9,641 nt of DNA from JAWXBR01 sp046595995 (GCA_046595995.1 JBKJNB010000137.1:1-9641); one strand, 5' to 3'; shown: positions 1-8,074, counted from the first letter of the stretch. Made by a program: numbers and translations. Notes: generated from the sequence alone by a model not told the origin.

Positions 1-1850
1 CGCAAAATGTCGCGCTTGACACCTACAATTGTAGCAAGTGTGTTTAATGCGTTGTGTTCTTGCTGACGGAATTTGGTAAGTGGCAACGAGTCTCGTTCTT
101 TAAGATCGAACGGAAACTTTAGAAGGAACAGATCATAGCCAACGCGATTTTGCGAGGAGAACAAAAGCTTCGAACCATCCTTCGAAACAGTGATCTGACT
201 CACCTCTTGTAAAGAATTCGTTCGTGCCTTCTTCGTGTTTGCAGCTAGGTTCAGCTCCCAAAGATTTCCAATGCCGTTGTAATCGGCAACGAAAAGGAGA
301 GACTGTTGGTTAGGAGAGACAACAATGGATTGCTTGCCAATCGTGGGGTCAAACGTCAATCGTTTTACCGTCGACGATGCAACATCGATGCTGAAGATAT
401 CGCGTTGCTTGTAGTCATGATTCCAGATGAAGAAGTTGTCTATCGTAGCATTCGTGCTCAACACTCCGCCGCGGTCCGACACGAAGTAGATGGTCTTGCT
501 ATCCGGTGCCCATGCCGGGAAGTTGTCTGTGAACACATCATTCGTTAACTGACGGACTTCTTTCGACATGAGGTTGTAGAGGAAGAGATCTGATTGAGCC
601 CCTTCACGAGCCCCATCAAAGAGGAGGTTTAAGCCATCCGGCGACCACAATACTCCGCCAATCGTTTGAAATCCGAGCGACAGTTTCTCGTAGTCGCCAT
701 CCTCGACCGTGATGATGTAGATGGCATCTTCGCCTCCGGCCTTGGCGCCGACGGCGAGCTTCGATCCGTCAGGACTCCACGATACACCAGGCGTAAGGAT
801 ATTGAGTTGTTCGAAGTCTGTAGAGCGTCCGCTCGTCTGCAGGTGCCGCACCTTTTTTGTAGTGAGGTCCATGAGAAACAGGCCGAACACTCCATCACGA
901 TCGGATATAAACGCAAGCGTTTCGCCATCGGGAGAAATCGCGGGCGATGAATTATAGAAGTTGCCGTCTTTCCGGTGATCGGTCATCCGTGTCGCATAGT
1001 CTTCGACATATTCGTAACGGTCGACGTCAGGAAAGTAAAACTTTTTAATGTCTTTCGACCACTGCTCTGACATCTCTTCATATGACATGCCGAACGCAGC
1101 CTTGAAGGTTTGGTTAAGGTCGCCCAGTGCGCGAAACCGGTTGAACACTTCGCCTACTTTACCCTTACCATATTTCTCTGCGACATACCACCAAAATGTT
1201 TGTCCGCCACGATACGCGAGATATCCGTTGAGTTGATTGAGGCCTCGCAGATACTCGCTGACCGCGAGATCGCGCATGAACTCATCTGTTTCGACATCGA
1301 GTCCGCCTGCGGCCGAGTACTCGGCAAAGCCCTCGTTCATCCAGAGAGGAATCATAGCACGCGAGCCGCTGTTAAGAAGCGACTGAATAGAGCCGCCATA
1401 GAACATGTCATTCAATACACCGTGCACGAGTTCGTGATGGATTACATGCCCGAACTTCTTGTAGTCTCCCTCATAGGGGATGACGATGCGGTTCTTGAAC
1501 AACTCCGTAACGCCGCCAATCCCTTCACTAAGGTATTGTTCGATAACGTTGGTCTGTTGGAACTGGTTGTGTGAGTTGTAAATGATGAAGGCGATGCGTT
1601 TTGAAATGGAATACGAAAGTGTACTCTCGATTTCCCGCAGGGCTATCTCTGCACGAAGTGCCGTGAACTTTGCTGCGTATTCCCCGCCTTCGTGGTAGTA
1701 CACGTCGAAGTTTTCTGACTGGATGTATTTCCAGCCAAACTTCTGATACTGCACCTTGTTCTTGCCAAATGGCAACGTGCCACCAAATTGTGCTGATACG
1801 GCAACAAGCGAGGCAGTGAAGACAAGTAGTAAGAGTGCTGTTTGCCGCAT
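1..1850 (-). CDS. Secreted gluzincin (MA clan) metallopeptidase fused to TolB-like beta-propeller, 3' end outside window
   Basis: This frame stays open for 616 codons from an ATG at 1850 to the window edge, so the C-terminus is missing. Residues 1-20 form a signal peptide: a short charged start, a hydrophobic core LLLLVF, and a likely cut after VSA-20. Residues 40-270 form a peptidase domain with the zinc motif HELVH (H139, E140, H143) and NEGFAEY at 172-178, where E173 would be the third zinc ligand, as in M1/thermolysin-type peptidases. From about 300 there are at least six PD40/WD40-like blades, each with a SPDG-type turn (306-309, 359-362, 403-406, 448-451, 512-515, 556-559), as in TolB. 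It is probably periplasmic or exported. The substrate is unknown. An in-frame TTG at 1859 would give a start MKRMRQ, a more basic signal peptide; neither start has a clear ribosome binding site. It lies 77 nt after rnc, so it may be a separate unit. Family call is firm; function is inferred. Confidence 0.88.
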   Translation of the reverse strand, partial: MRQTALLLLVFTASLVAVSAQFGGTLPFGKNKVQYQKFGWKYIQSENFDVYYHEGGEYAAKFTALRAEIALREIESTLSYSISKRIAFIIYNSHNQFQQTNVIEQYLSEGIGGVTELFKNRIVIPYEGDYKKFGHVIHHELVHGVLNDMFYGGSIQSLLNSGSRAMIPLWMNEGFAEYSAAGGLDVETDEFMRDLAVSEYLRGLNQLNGYLAYRGGQTFWWYVAEKYGKGKVGEVFNRFRALGDLNQTFKAAFGMSYEEMSEQWSKDIKKFYFPDVDRYEYVEDYATRMTDHRKDGNFYNSSPAISPDGETLAFISDRDGVFGLFLMDLTTKKVRHLQTSGRSTDFEQLNILTPGVSWSPDGSKLAVGAKAGGEDAIYIITVEDGDYEKLSLGFQTIGGVLWSPDGLNLLFDGAREGAQSDLFLYNLMSKEVRQLTNDVFTDNFPAWAPDSKTIYFVSDRGGVLSTNATIDNFFIWNHDYKQRDIFSIDVASSTVKRLTFDPTIGKQSIVVSPNQQSLLFVADYNGIGNLWELNLAANTKKARTNSLQEVSQITVSKDGSKLLFSSQNRVGYDLFLLKFPFDLKERDSLPLTKFRQQEHNALNTLATIVGVKRDIL

Positions 1851-1927
1851 GCGTTTCAATCCGTTGGAATGGCCATAGACGGGCCTATAGGTTGGATGGT
1901 TACTCCAAGACGTTAGCAGTGACCAGT
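1851..1927 (-). other. Gap between rnc and the peptidase-propeller gene
   Basis: This 77-nt gap holds no gene and no promoter that I can defend. Two weak inverted repeats are visible. One is GACCA-N6-TGGTC at 1921-1936, which spans the rnc stop codon. The other is TTGGA-N7-TCCAA at 1893-1909. Neither is followed by a run of T on the minus strand, so neither is a standard intrinsic terminator. They could slow transcription, or they could be chance. Confidence 0.3.
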
Positions 1928-2755
1928 TTAGTGGTCTTTGCTACGCTTCGGTCGAGGTCCCTTCATGAAGGTCACAAGGCCTACCTCGGCAGCATTCTGC
2001 TCGGCTTCCTTTTTGTTCCGACCGGAACCCGAGCCGAGGCTTCGGTCGTCCACGACCACTTCTACAGTAAACTGCTTTTCGTGGTCTGGTCCTTCTTCAT
2101 GTACAACTACGTATCTCGGTGCTGAATGGCCTTTGGCCTGCACCGATTCGAGCAAAAGACTCTTGTAGTTCGTGTCATGAACAAGACTCTCCTTAACCAT
2201 AATTGGCAGGAGCTTGTCGACAATAAACGCACGAACCTCATCGAATCCGCGGTCGAGGTATACCGCAGCAATAATCGATTCCAAAGCATCGGCAAGCATG
2301 CCATCGTTACCGCGTTCGAGCGACTGCGTTGCACTATAGCTCAGGAAAAGATATTGGTCGAGCGTTAAAGCACGCGCACATACTGCGAGAGATTTTTTAT
2401 TCACCAACCACGACCGCATCTTGGTGAGCTCGCCTTCGAGTACTTCTTTGTTGTTGTAAAACAAGTACTCAGCGGTTACCATTCCAAGAATGGCATCACC
2501 AAGAAATTCAAGGCGTTCATTCGATCGATGGCCTGGACTATTTACAACCTGCAGGTAGGAGCGATGTGTTAAGGCTTGCTCGTAAGGGGCTGCGTTGTGA
2601 ATGTCAACAGCAATTACCTTTTCGAGTTCGGCGATGCGTTCCGGTGGCAGTAAATTCATAGGCGGGAACAGCTCGCGGAACATCGCGTTGCTGGCTGCTC
2701 TGCCTGAGGTGAATTTTCTAAGGTTGGCGTACAGTAGTCGAACGATGTCTTTCAC
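1928..2755 (-). CDS. rnc: Ribonuclease III
   Basis: This endonuclease cuts double-stranded RNA, chiefly rRNA precursors and structured mRNA, in the cytoplasm as a dimer. The 275-residue product has the catalytic signature NERLEFLGDAIL at 79-90 (E80, E83, D87) and the second acidic pair D156 and E159 in LADALES. A double-stranded RNA-binding domain covers about 196-264 and ends in the usual basic KKEAEQNAA helix (248-256). It is longer than the E. coli enzyme (about 226 residues) because of roughly 30 extra N-terminal residues and a basic tail (KGPRPKRSKDH). The start is a GTG with no good ribosome binding site. The frame is open upstream as far as the fabF stop, and a later ATG at residue 25 is an alternative. 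Position 163 is Ala where Gly is usual after the ES/EA pair, a mild change. It is the last gene of the lipid operon. Confidence 0.95.
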   Translation of the reverse strand: MKDIVRLLYANLRKFTSGRAASNAMFRELFPPMNLLPPERIAELEKVIAVDIHNAAPYEQALTHRSYLQVVNSPGHRSNERLEFLGDAILGMVTAEYLFYNNKEVLEGELTKMRSWLVNKKSLAVCARALTLDQYLFLSYSATQSLERGNDGMLADALESIIAAVYLDRGFDEVRAFIVDKLLPIMVKESLVHDTNYKSLLLESVQAKGHSAPRYVVVHEEGPDHEKQFTVEVVVDDRSLGSGSGRNKKEAEQNAAEVGLVTFMKGPRPKRSKDH

Positions 2756-2782
2756 GCCGTGCCCGTCAATAGACGTGATGTT

Positions 2783-4042
2783 CTAAGCTTCGACCGCTTT
2801 GAAACAAAGGGTTGCATTGTGTCCGCCAAATCCGAATGTGTTGCTGAGTGCCGCGCGAACAGTGCGCTGTTGCGGTTCATTCGGAACGTAGTTCAAATCG
2901 CAGTCCGGATCCGAAATAATCTGATTGATCGTCGGGGGAACCTGGCTGTTCTTGATCGCAAGGACCGTCGCAATTGCTTCGATCGCCCCAGCTGCACCAA
3001 GAAGGTGTCCGGTCATCGACTTCGTTGAACTTATCGCCATCGTATTCGCGTGATCACCAAATACCGTCCGTATCGCTGCACTCTCTGATCGGTCGTTGAA
3101 TGGCGTTGACGTGCCATGCGCGTTAATGTAATCGATGTCGGTTGGCTGCAAACCTGCGTCTGCGATTGCAATCTTCATCGAGCGAACTGCGCCTTCACCA
3201 CCTGGTGCGGGCTGCGTTATGTGGAACGCGTCATCAGTAAGGCCAATGCCGGCAAGCTCTGCGTATATCTTGGCTCCTCTACGCTGTGCGTGTTCGAGTG
3301 TCTCAAGAACAAGGATGCCTCCGCCTTCACCCATGACGAACCCATCGCGTTCTTTGTCGAACGGACGGCTAGCAGTTGAAGGATCGTCATTGCGCGTCGA
3401 GAGTGCCTTCATGGCGTTAAAACCGCCGACGCCCATCGGACAGATCACAGCCTCTGATCCGCCCGCGAGCATAACGTCTGCCATACCTCGCTGCATAATC
3501 ATTAGCGCATCGGCCAGGGAGTGCGACGAGGTGGCACATGCTGACACCGTTCCGTAGTTCGGACCCTTGAGTCCGTAACGAATGGCAATATGTCCCGCAG
3601 CAATATCCGAAATCAGCATCGGTACGAAAAACGGTGAGATGCGATCGGGTTTGCCATCTCGTTGATAGAGATTCTGTTGCTGATGGTGGTATGTCCACAT
3701 ACCACCGATACCAGATCCAAAGATCACACCAATGCGATCACGGTCACATTGTTCGAAGTCGATGCCGGAGTCATCTACTGCCATGACAGCAGCAGACATA
3801 GCAAACTGCGCGAAGAGGTCCATACGCTGGACCTCTTTACGCGAGATGTGTTGTAGCGGATCGTAGTCCTTGACTTCGCAGGCAAAGCGCGTCTCAAATT
3901 CAGTCGCATCAAAGCGCGTGATAGGAGCAGCGCCACTGCGGCCTTCCATCATACCAGACCAGAACGCGTCTACCGTATTGCCAATAGGCGTTACGGCTCC
4001 GACTCCAGTGACTACGATACGGGGCGCGGGATTACGGAGCAT
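2783..4042 (-). CDS. fabF: Beta-ketoacyl-ACP synthase II (KAS II)
   Basis: This enzyme condenses malonyl-ACP with a growing acyl-ACP, extending the chain by two carbons. The 419-residue product is close to the usual 410-415. The Cys-His-His active site is complete: C169 in VSACATSS, H309 in NAHGTSTPFND, and H346 in KSMTGHLLGAAGA, with K341 just before it. The glycine-rich NTFGFGGHNA loop near the C-terminus (401-410) supplies the gating phenylalanines. The Cys-His-His set marks it as an elongating KAS, and overall similarity fits FabF better than FabB. The start codon lies 12 nt after the acpP stop, with only a weak AAGAAG in front, so it may depend on translational coupling. The acpP-fabF pairing is among the most conserved in bacteria. 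Confidence 0.97.
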   Translation of the reverse strand: MLRNPAPRIVVTGVGAVTPIGNTVDAFWSGMMEGRSGAAPITRFDATEFETRFACEVKDYDPLQHISRKEVQRMDLFAQFAMSAAVMAVDDSGIDFEQCDRDRIGVIFGSGIGGMWTYHHQQQNLYQRDGKPDRISPFFVPMLISDIAAGHIAIRYGLKGPNYGTVSACATSSHSLADALMIMQRGMADVMLAGGSEAVICPMGVGGFNAMKALSTRNDDPSTASRPFDKERDGFVMGEGGGILVLETLEHAQRRGAKIYAELAGIGLTDDAFHITQPAPGGEGAVRSMKIAIADAGLQPTDIDYINAHGTSTPFNDRSESAAIRTVFGDHANTMAISSTKSMTGHLLGAAGAIEAIATVLAIKNSQVPPTINQIISDPDCDLNYVPNEPQQRTVRAALSNTFGFGGHNATLCFKAVEA

Positions 4043-4054
4043 GCGTGTGACTTC

Positions 4055-4294
4055 TTAGGCCTTACTCTTCGACTCGATGTAGGTAACGGCGTCACCCACT
4101 GTGAGGATTTTCTCTGCATCAGAGTCATCAATTGTCATGTCGAACACGCGTTCGAATTCCATAATGAGCTCTACGGTGTCCAACGAATCGGCACCGAGGT
4201 CGTTCTGGAATGAAGCCGATGGCGTCACTTGTGATTCTTCGACGCCGAGTTTATTGACGATGATTTCATTGACCTTCTGTGACACTGTCGACAT
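4055..4294 (-). CDS. acpP: Acyl carrier protein
   Basis: This small acidic cytoplasmic protein carries growing acyl chains on a phosphopantetheine arm. It is the substrate of every Fab enzyme in this operon and of PlsX. The attachment serine lies in the classic motif GADSLDTVEL (S37 counting from the ATG at 4294). The 79-residue length matches the family, and the start MSTVSQKVNEII resembles that of E. coli ACP. An in-frame TTG at 4300 would add two residues, but an AAGAGGG ribosome binding site 6 nt before the ATG favours the ATG. The acidic helix II (MEFERVFDMTIDDSD) is the surface usually recognised by partner enzymes. Confidence 0.98.
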   Translation of the reverse strand: MSTVSQKVNEIIVNKLGVEESQVTPSASFQNDLGADSLDTVELIMEFERVFDMTIDDSDAEKILTVGDAVTYIESKSKA

Positions 4295-4300
4295 GTGCAA

Positions 4301-4307
4301 CCCTCTT
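4301..4307 (-). promoter_or_regulatory. Ribosome binding site of acpP
   Basis: AAGAGGG ends 6 nt before the ATG at 4294. It decides between that ATG and the in-frame TTG at 4300, which it nearly touches. Strong translation fits the high ACP levels cells need. The 40-nt gap between fabG and acpP is the longest inside the operon; I see no clear promoter in it. Confidence 0.75.
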
Positions 4308-4334
4308 AGAAAACATTGAGTTTATGATTGAGAA

Positions 4335-5087
4335 TTAAATGGCTAGCCCACCATCTACGTTCAGAACTTGACCTGTGATATACGATGCATGTTCGGAGAG
4401 GAAGAATGAAACGACACTTGCAATTTCATTAGGTGTGGCTGGACGTTTGACAGGAATTGATTCGTAGTATGCTTTCTTTTGTTCTTCGCTGAGCTTTCCT
4501 GTCATATCCGTCTCTACAAAGCCTGGAGCGATGCAATTTACTAAAACGTTACGACTAGCCAGTTCCTTTGCTAATGAACGGGTTAGACCCACCAAACCTG
4601 CCTTTGCAGCACTGTAATTCACCTGTCCAGCGTTGCCACCTAAACCGACGATGCTTCCGATGTTCACGATGCGTCCATTTCGTTGCGACATCATAGGTCT
4701 ACACGCCGCGCGGCACGTCAGGAACACACCCGTGAGATTAGTGTTCATCACGGTTTGCCAGTCAGCCATGTTCATACGCATGATAAGGCCATCCTTGGTA
4801 ACACCTGCATTGTTCACGAGGCCGTCAATACGACCACCCTGCTTCACAACGGCGTCTATAAATGCCTTCACCTGATCTTCATTCGCGACGTCAACTTGTT
4901 GAAAAACGACCTTGCCGCCCGTACCCTCGATATCGGCTGTGATACTTGCTGCCCGATCTGGTTGCGAGTTATAGGTCGCAAAGACAGTCGCCCCTTCGGA
5001 GCACAAACGACGCACAATGGCCTCACCTATGCCGCGAGAGCCACCGGTTACGGCAAAGACCTTACCTGTGTGATCGAAATTTGCCAT
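4335..5087 (-). CDS. fabG: 3-oxoacyl-ACP reductase
   Basis: This enzyme uses NADPH to reduce 3-oxoacyl-ACP to 3-hydroxyacyl-ACP, the first reduction in each elongation round. It is a 250-residue classical short-chain dehydrogenase. The nucleotide-binding motif TGGSRGIG is at 14-21, VNNAG at 91-95, catalytic S145 in NIGSIVG, and the YxxxK pair Y158/K162 in YSAAK. The PGFVETDM loop (188-195) and the C-terminal GQVLNVDGGLAI are typical of FabG tetramers. Short-chain dehydrogenases are a large family, but the position between fabD and acpP makes the FabG assignment secure. Translation begins 8 nt after the fabD stop, with a strong ribosome binding site. Confidence 0.97.
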   Translation of the reverse strand: MANFDHTGKVFAVTGGSRGIGEAIVRRLCSEGATVFATYNSQPDRAASITADIEGTGGKVVFQQVDVANEDQVKAFIDAVVKQGGRIDGLVNNAGVTKDGLIMRMNMADWQTVMNTNLTGVFLTCRAACRPMMSQRNGRIVNIGSIVGLGGNAGQVNYSAAKAGLVGLTRSLAKELASRNVLVNCIAPGFVETDMTGKLSEEQKKAYYESIPVKRPATPNEIASVVSFFLSEHASYITGQVLNVDGGLAI

Positions 5088-5092
5088 TCTGT

Positions 5093-5097
5093 CTCCT
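5093..5097 (-). promoter_or_regulatory. Ribosome binding site of fabG, overlapping the fabD stop
   Basis: AGGAG lies 5 nt before the fabG ATG, and its first two bases belong to the fabD TAG stop. Ribosomes ending fabD would therefore sit on the fabG start site, which suggests coupled translation. Confidence 0.75.
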
Positions 5098-6022
5098 ACA
5101 CTTCAGCGTTAACGCGTTGAACATCAGCAATCTTGTCAACGCCATGTATGGTAACGTCAGACAAGGTTCGCTTCACGAGCCCCTGCAGAACACTACCTGG
5201 TCCGACCTCAATGTATTCGGTAAGACCATTGGCCTTCATTGCGTTCAGTGTCTTTGTCCACTGCACCGGCGACGTCAACTGTTGCTTTGCTGCCTCTCGC
5301 AGATCGGCGCCACTACGCAGAGGTTCTCCTGATACGTTCACGTACACATCACAACGAGCATCCATGAATGTTGCTGCGTCGAGAGCTGCAGACAACGCCG
5401 CCGCTGCCCCCTGCAGTAACGGCGAGTGGAATGCGCCGCTCACTGCAAGCTCCTTAGCAATCTTTGCTCCCGCTGCCTTGAATTGTGGCAGTGCTGAACG
5501 TAGGTGTTCCGCGGAGCCTGAGATAACGATTTGTCCGGGTGAGTTGAAGTTAGCCGGAACGAGAACCTTTAGGTCACCTTCATTAAGCGTCGCACAAAGT
5601 TCAATAACCTGGTCATCCGTAAGGCCTACAATCGCTGCCATCGTACCGGGAGTATGTACACCAACGTCGTACATCAGTGTGCCACGCAGGCGCACAAGCG
5701 CGAGCGCTTCAGAGAACGATAACACTCCCGCAGCATACAAAGCAGTGTATTCGCCAAGCGAGTGCCCAGCAACGGCATCTGCATCGTTGTGCAAACCCGT
5801 TGCTTCGAGTAACGCAGCCTCGTGTACGAAAAGAGCGGGTTGTGTGTAACGCGTTTCTTTGAGGATGTCCTCTGGACCTTCGAACATCGTCGAAGTAATG
5901 GGGAACTCTAGAAGCGTGTTAGCACGTTCGAAGAGTTCGGCAGAAGCGGCAACGCTCGTGAGATCGCGGCCCATGCCAACGTACTGTGAGCCTTGACCTG
6001 AGAAGAGTAGTGCGGGATTCAT
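5096..6022 (-). CDS. fabD: Malonyl-CoA:ACP transacylase
   Basis: This enzyme moves malonyl groups from CoA to ACP, supplying the extender unit for FabH and FabF. The 308-residue product begins MNPALLFSGQGSQ, matching the family's usual start with the GQGSQ oxyanion motif at 9-13. The nucleophile is S88 in GHSLGEYTAL, the substrate-binding arginine is probably R113 in RLRG, and the catalytic histidine is H199 in GAFHSPLL. The EVGPG motif near the C-terminus (272-276) is also typical. The reading frame is open 35 codons further upstream into fabH, but that extension is not FabD-like, so I chose the ATG at 6022. That ATG has no clear ribosome binding site. It lies 19 nt after the fabH stop. Confidence 0.97.
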   Translation of the reverse strand: MNPALLFSGQGSQYVGMGRDLTSVAASAELFERANTLLEFPITSTMFEGPEDILKETRYTQPALFVHEAALLEATGLHNDADAVAGHSLGEYTALYAAGVLSFSEALALVRLRGTLMYDVGVHTPGTMAAIVGLTDDQVIELCATLNEGDLKVLVPANFNSPGQIVISGSAEHLRSALPQFKAAGAKIAKELAVSGAFHSPLLQGAAAALSAALDAATFMDARCDVYVNVSGEPLRSGADLREAAKQQLTSPVQWTKTLNAMKANGLTEYIEVGPGSVLQGLVKRTLSDVTIHGVDKIADVQRVNAEV

Positions 6023-6041
6023 GGTTAGGGTTGTTAGCCTT

Positions 6042-7034
6042 TTAAGGATGTTGATCCATAGACCAGCGAATAAGTACGGCACCCCATGTGTACCCAGCCC
6101 CAAAGCTTGAGAGCACCAGGTAGTCACCGCGTTTTACTTTGTTCTGCTGGTAGAGTTCTGACAGGCAGATTGGAATCGTTCCTGCCGTTGTGTTGCCATA
6201 CCGATCGATGTTAATCATCACCTTGTCTTTCGATAGGCCCATGCGCTCTGCCGTCGCATCGATGATGCGAAGATTTGCTTGATGCGGAACGAGCCAAGCA
6301 ACGTCATCGGCTGTAAGGTTGTTCCGTTGCATAATTTCAAACGACACGTCGGCCATACCTTTTACCGCAGACTTAAACACGGTTTGACCTTCTTGATAGA
6401 TGTAGTGCTCGCGATTCGTCACCGTTTCAATCGTAGGTGGATGAAGCGACCCGCCTGCTTTTTGGTACAGATGTTTTTCACCACGTCCGTCCATACGCAG
6501 AATCGTATCCATCACGCCATTGTCATCTTCGGTTGGTTCGAGCAGAACGCAGCCCCCTCCATCACCAAAGAGCACTGCCGTAGCGCGGTCTTCGAAGTTC
6601 AGGATGGCACTCATTTTATCGCCACCACACACAAGCACGCGTTTGGCAGCGCCGCTCTGAATAAACGACGCGCCTGTCGTTAGCGCATACAAGAAGCCGC
6701 TGCACGCACCGCCAAGGTCAAAGCCCCAAGCATTCGTGGCGCCGAGCTTGCGCTGAAGGATGGCTGCAGACGATGGAAAGATGCGATCGGCAGTTACGGT
6801 TGCAAGGATGATGATGTCGATGTCTTCTGGAGTGATTCCACGCTGACGCAGAACTTCTTGCGCGGCAGGCAAGAGGATGTCGGTAACGCCACCTTCTTTA
6901 AGGAAGTGTCGTTCGACGATTCCGGTACGCGATCGAATCCATTCGTCATTGGTGTCGATGCGTTTCTCGAACCAATGGTTATCGTAGACGTCAGGCGGCA
7001 CATAGTGCGCCACTGCGGTGATGGCAGCCCTCAT
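6042..7034 (-). CDS. fabH: Beta-ketoacyl-ACP synthase III (KAS III)
   Basis: This enzyme starts fatty acid chains by condensing a short acyl-CoA primer with malonyl-ACP. The 330-residue product is of normal length. The Cys-His-Asn active site is complete: C111 in GGACSGF, H251 in PHQANLRI, and N281 in YGNTTAGT. The N-terminal DEWIRSRTGI (30-39) is typical of the CoA-binding region. The C-terminal SSFGAGYTWGAVLIRW closes the thiolase fold. Whether the primer is acetyl- or branched-chain acyl-CoA cannot be read from the motifs. Its ATG overlaps the plsX stop as ATGA, so the two genes are probably translationally coupled, and a strong ribosome binding site lies inside the plsX end. Confidence 0.97.
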   Translation of the reverse strand: MRAAITAVAHYVPPDVYDNHWFEKRIDTNDEWIRSRTGIVERHFLKEGGVTDILLPAAQEVLRQRGITPEDIDIIILATVTADRIFPSSAAILQRKLGATNAWGFDLGGACSGFLYALTTGASFIQSGAAKRVLVCGGDKMSAILNFEDRATAVLFGDGGGCVLLEPTEDDNGVMDTILRMDGRGEKHLYQKAGGSLHPPTIETVTNREHYIYQEGQTVFKSAVKGMADVSFEIMQRNNLTADDVAWLVPHQANLRIIDATAERMGLSKDKVMINIDRYGNTTAGTIPICLSELYQQNKVKRGDYLVLSSFGAGYTWGAVLIRWSMDQHP

Positions 7035-8074
7035 TGTAATTCCTCCGGTTGTTGAACGGCCAAGGCGCGCTCGATGTGACCGTTCACGTCGAGCCGCACA
7101 ACATCGACGGCTCGGCGTATCATGTTAGCAATAGCAATTGGCGATGAAGATCCGTGTCCGATAATAACCACACCATTGATGCCCAGCAGCGGCACACCGC
7201 CGTACTCCTGGTAATCCATATCGCGAAGGACGGCCTTAAGAATCGGTCGGAACGCAGCCATAGCAATCTTCTGCAAGGGGCCGCGTGCCGCGAAGGCGCG
7301 AAAGCGCGCTTTAAGGAAGACTAATACACTCTCGGCGAACTTCAAGACGATGTTACCTTCAAAACCATCGCATACGACAACGTCGACCTTGCCGCCCAGA
7401 ATGTCGCGTCCTTCGACGTTGCCTACGAAGTTCACTGCCGACTTCGTTTTCAAGATGGCATGTGTTTCGCGTGTTGTCTGGGTGCCTTTCTCTGCTTCTT
7501 CGCCAACGTTTAACAGGCCGACCGTCGGACGTGCCACACCCATGATTTGCTGATAGTACACACTTCCCATGATGGCGTAATCGACCATAAATCGCGGTTT
7601 CGATTCGATGTTTGCACCGACGTCGACAACCAGCGAAGGACGTGTTGACGTTGTTGGAAAAAACGATCCAATCGTTGGACGGCTTACACCTTTGATGCGA
7701 CCGCACATCATGGTAGCCGAGGCCATGACGGCGCCTGTGTTGCCACCCGATACAAATGCGTCAGCATGGCCATCGCGCATCAAGGCGAGACCTACGTAGA
7801 GAGATGACTGTTGACGGGTTTTTAGGATGGACGATGGTTCGTCGGCCATTCCTATAACGTCTTCTGCGTGGACTACACGAATGGCAGATGCCGCTGCTGG
7901 AAGTAGCGGTGTTATCTCCCCCGAACGTCCGACGAGCGTAATATCTACCTGTGTGCCCAATTGCTGTAGTGCAAGAAGTGCACCAGACACTTCATTGTTC
8001 GGCGCGTGGTCGCCACCCATGGCGTCCACAACGACCCGAATACGTCGTTCGTCCGGGATCGCTGAGGGTGTCAA
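7031..8074 (-). CDS. plsX: Phosphate acyltransferase PlsX
   Basis: This peripheral membrane enzyme converts acyl-ACP and phosphate into acyl-phosphate, the donor PlsY uses to acylate glycerol-3-phosphate. It links fatty acid synthesis to phospholipids. The 347-residue product carries the family's conserved blocks in order: VDAMGGDHAP (16-25), SGGNTGA (109-115), DVGAN (151-155), NVGEEAEKG (189-197), CDGFEGN (235-241), and YGGVPLLGINGVVIIGHGSS (291-310). The start is uncertain. The only likely codon is a TTG at 8074, 4 nt after the rpmF stop and without a ribosome binding site; a TAG in frame at 8086-8084 blocks anything earlier. This adds about 10 residues before the usual family start. An ATT start at residue 12 is a less likely alternative. 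Weak initiation may depend on ribosomes finishing rpmF. Confidence 0.95.
   Translation of the reverse strand: MTPSAIPDERRIRVVVDAMGGDHAPNNEVSGALLALQQLGTQVDITLVGRSGEITPLLPAAASAIRVVHAEDVIGMADEPSSILKTRQQSSLYVGLALMRDGHADAFVSGGNTGAVMASATMMCGRIKGVSRPTIGSFFPTTSTRPSLVVDVGANIESKPRFMVDYAIMGSVYYQQIMGVARPTVGLLNVGEEAEKGTQTTRETHAILKTKSAVNFVGNVEGRDILGGKVDVVVCDGFEGNIVLKFAESVLVFLKARFRAFAARGPLQKIAMAAFRPILKAVLRDMDYQEYGGVPLLGINGVVIIGHGSSSPIAIANMIRRAVDVVRLDVNGHIERALAVQQPEELQ
7041..7046 (-). promoter_or_regulatory. Ribosome binding site of fabH, inside plsX
   Basis: GGAGGA ends 6 nt before the fabH ATG and lies within the last codons of plsX. It is the best match to the anti-Shine-Dalgarno sequence in this operon, and it confirms the fabH start at 7034. 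Confidence 0.8.

Noticed and set aside
1110..1574. 154-residue open frame on the plus strand
   Set aside because: It is antisense to the peptidase domain, whose zinc motif and blades read cleanly on the other strand. No recognisable motif is present.
1851..1927. Promoter for the peptidase-propeller gene (TTGGAG and TATAGG)
   Set aside because: The two elements are only 13 nt apart, and neither the Bacteroidetes nor the sigma-70 pattern is matched well enough.
1921..1936. Intrinsic terminator after rnc
   Set aside because: The GACCA/TGGTC stem is only 5 bp, overlaps the stop codon, and is not followed by a T run in the direction of transcription.
4295..4334. Separate promoter for acpP in the 40-nt gap after fabG
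   Set aside because: No TTTG/TAnnTTTG pair or sigma-70 pair is present. A repeated CTCAAT is too short to mean much.
5133..5849. 238-residue open frame on the plus strand
   Set aside because: It lies wholly antisense to fabD, which has complete catalytic motifs. The translation is rich in Ser, Thr, Pro and Ala without any domain, as expected from a shadow frame.
6023..6127. Longer FabD starting inside fabH
   Set aside because: The 35 extra residues are not FabD-like and overlap the conserved FabH C-terminus. The family begins at MNPALLFSGQGSQ.
7359..7706. 115-residue open frame on the minus strand inside plsX
   Set aside because: It overlaps conserved PlsX blocks in another frame and is very rich in Arg and Cys, typical of an out-of-frame reading of this gene.
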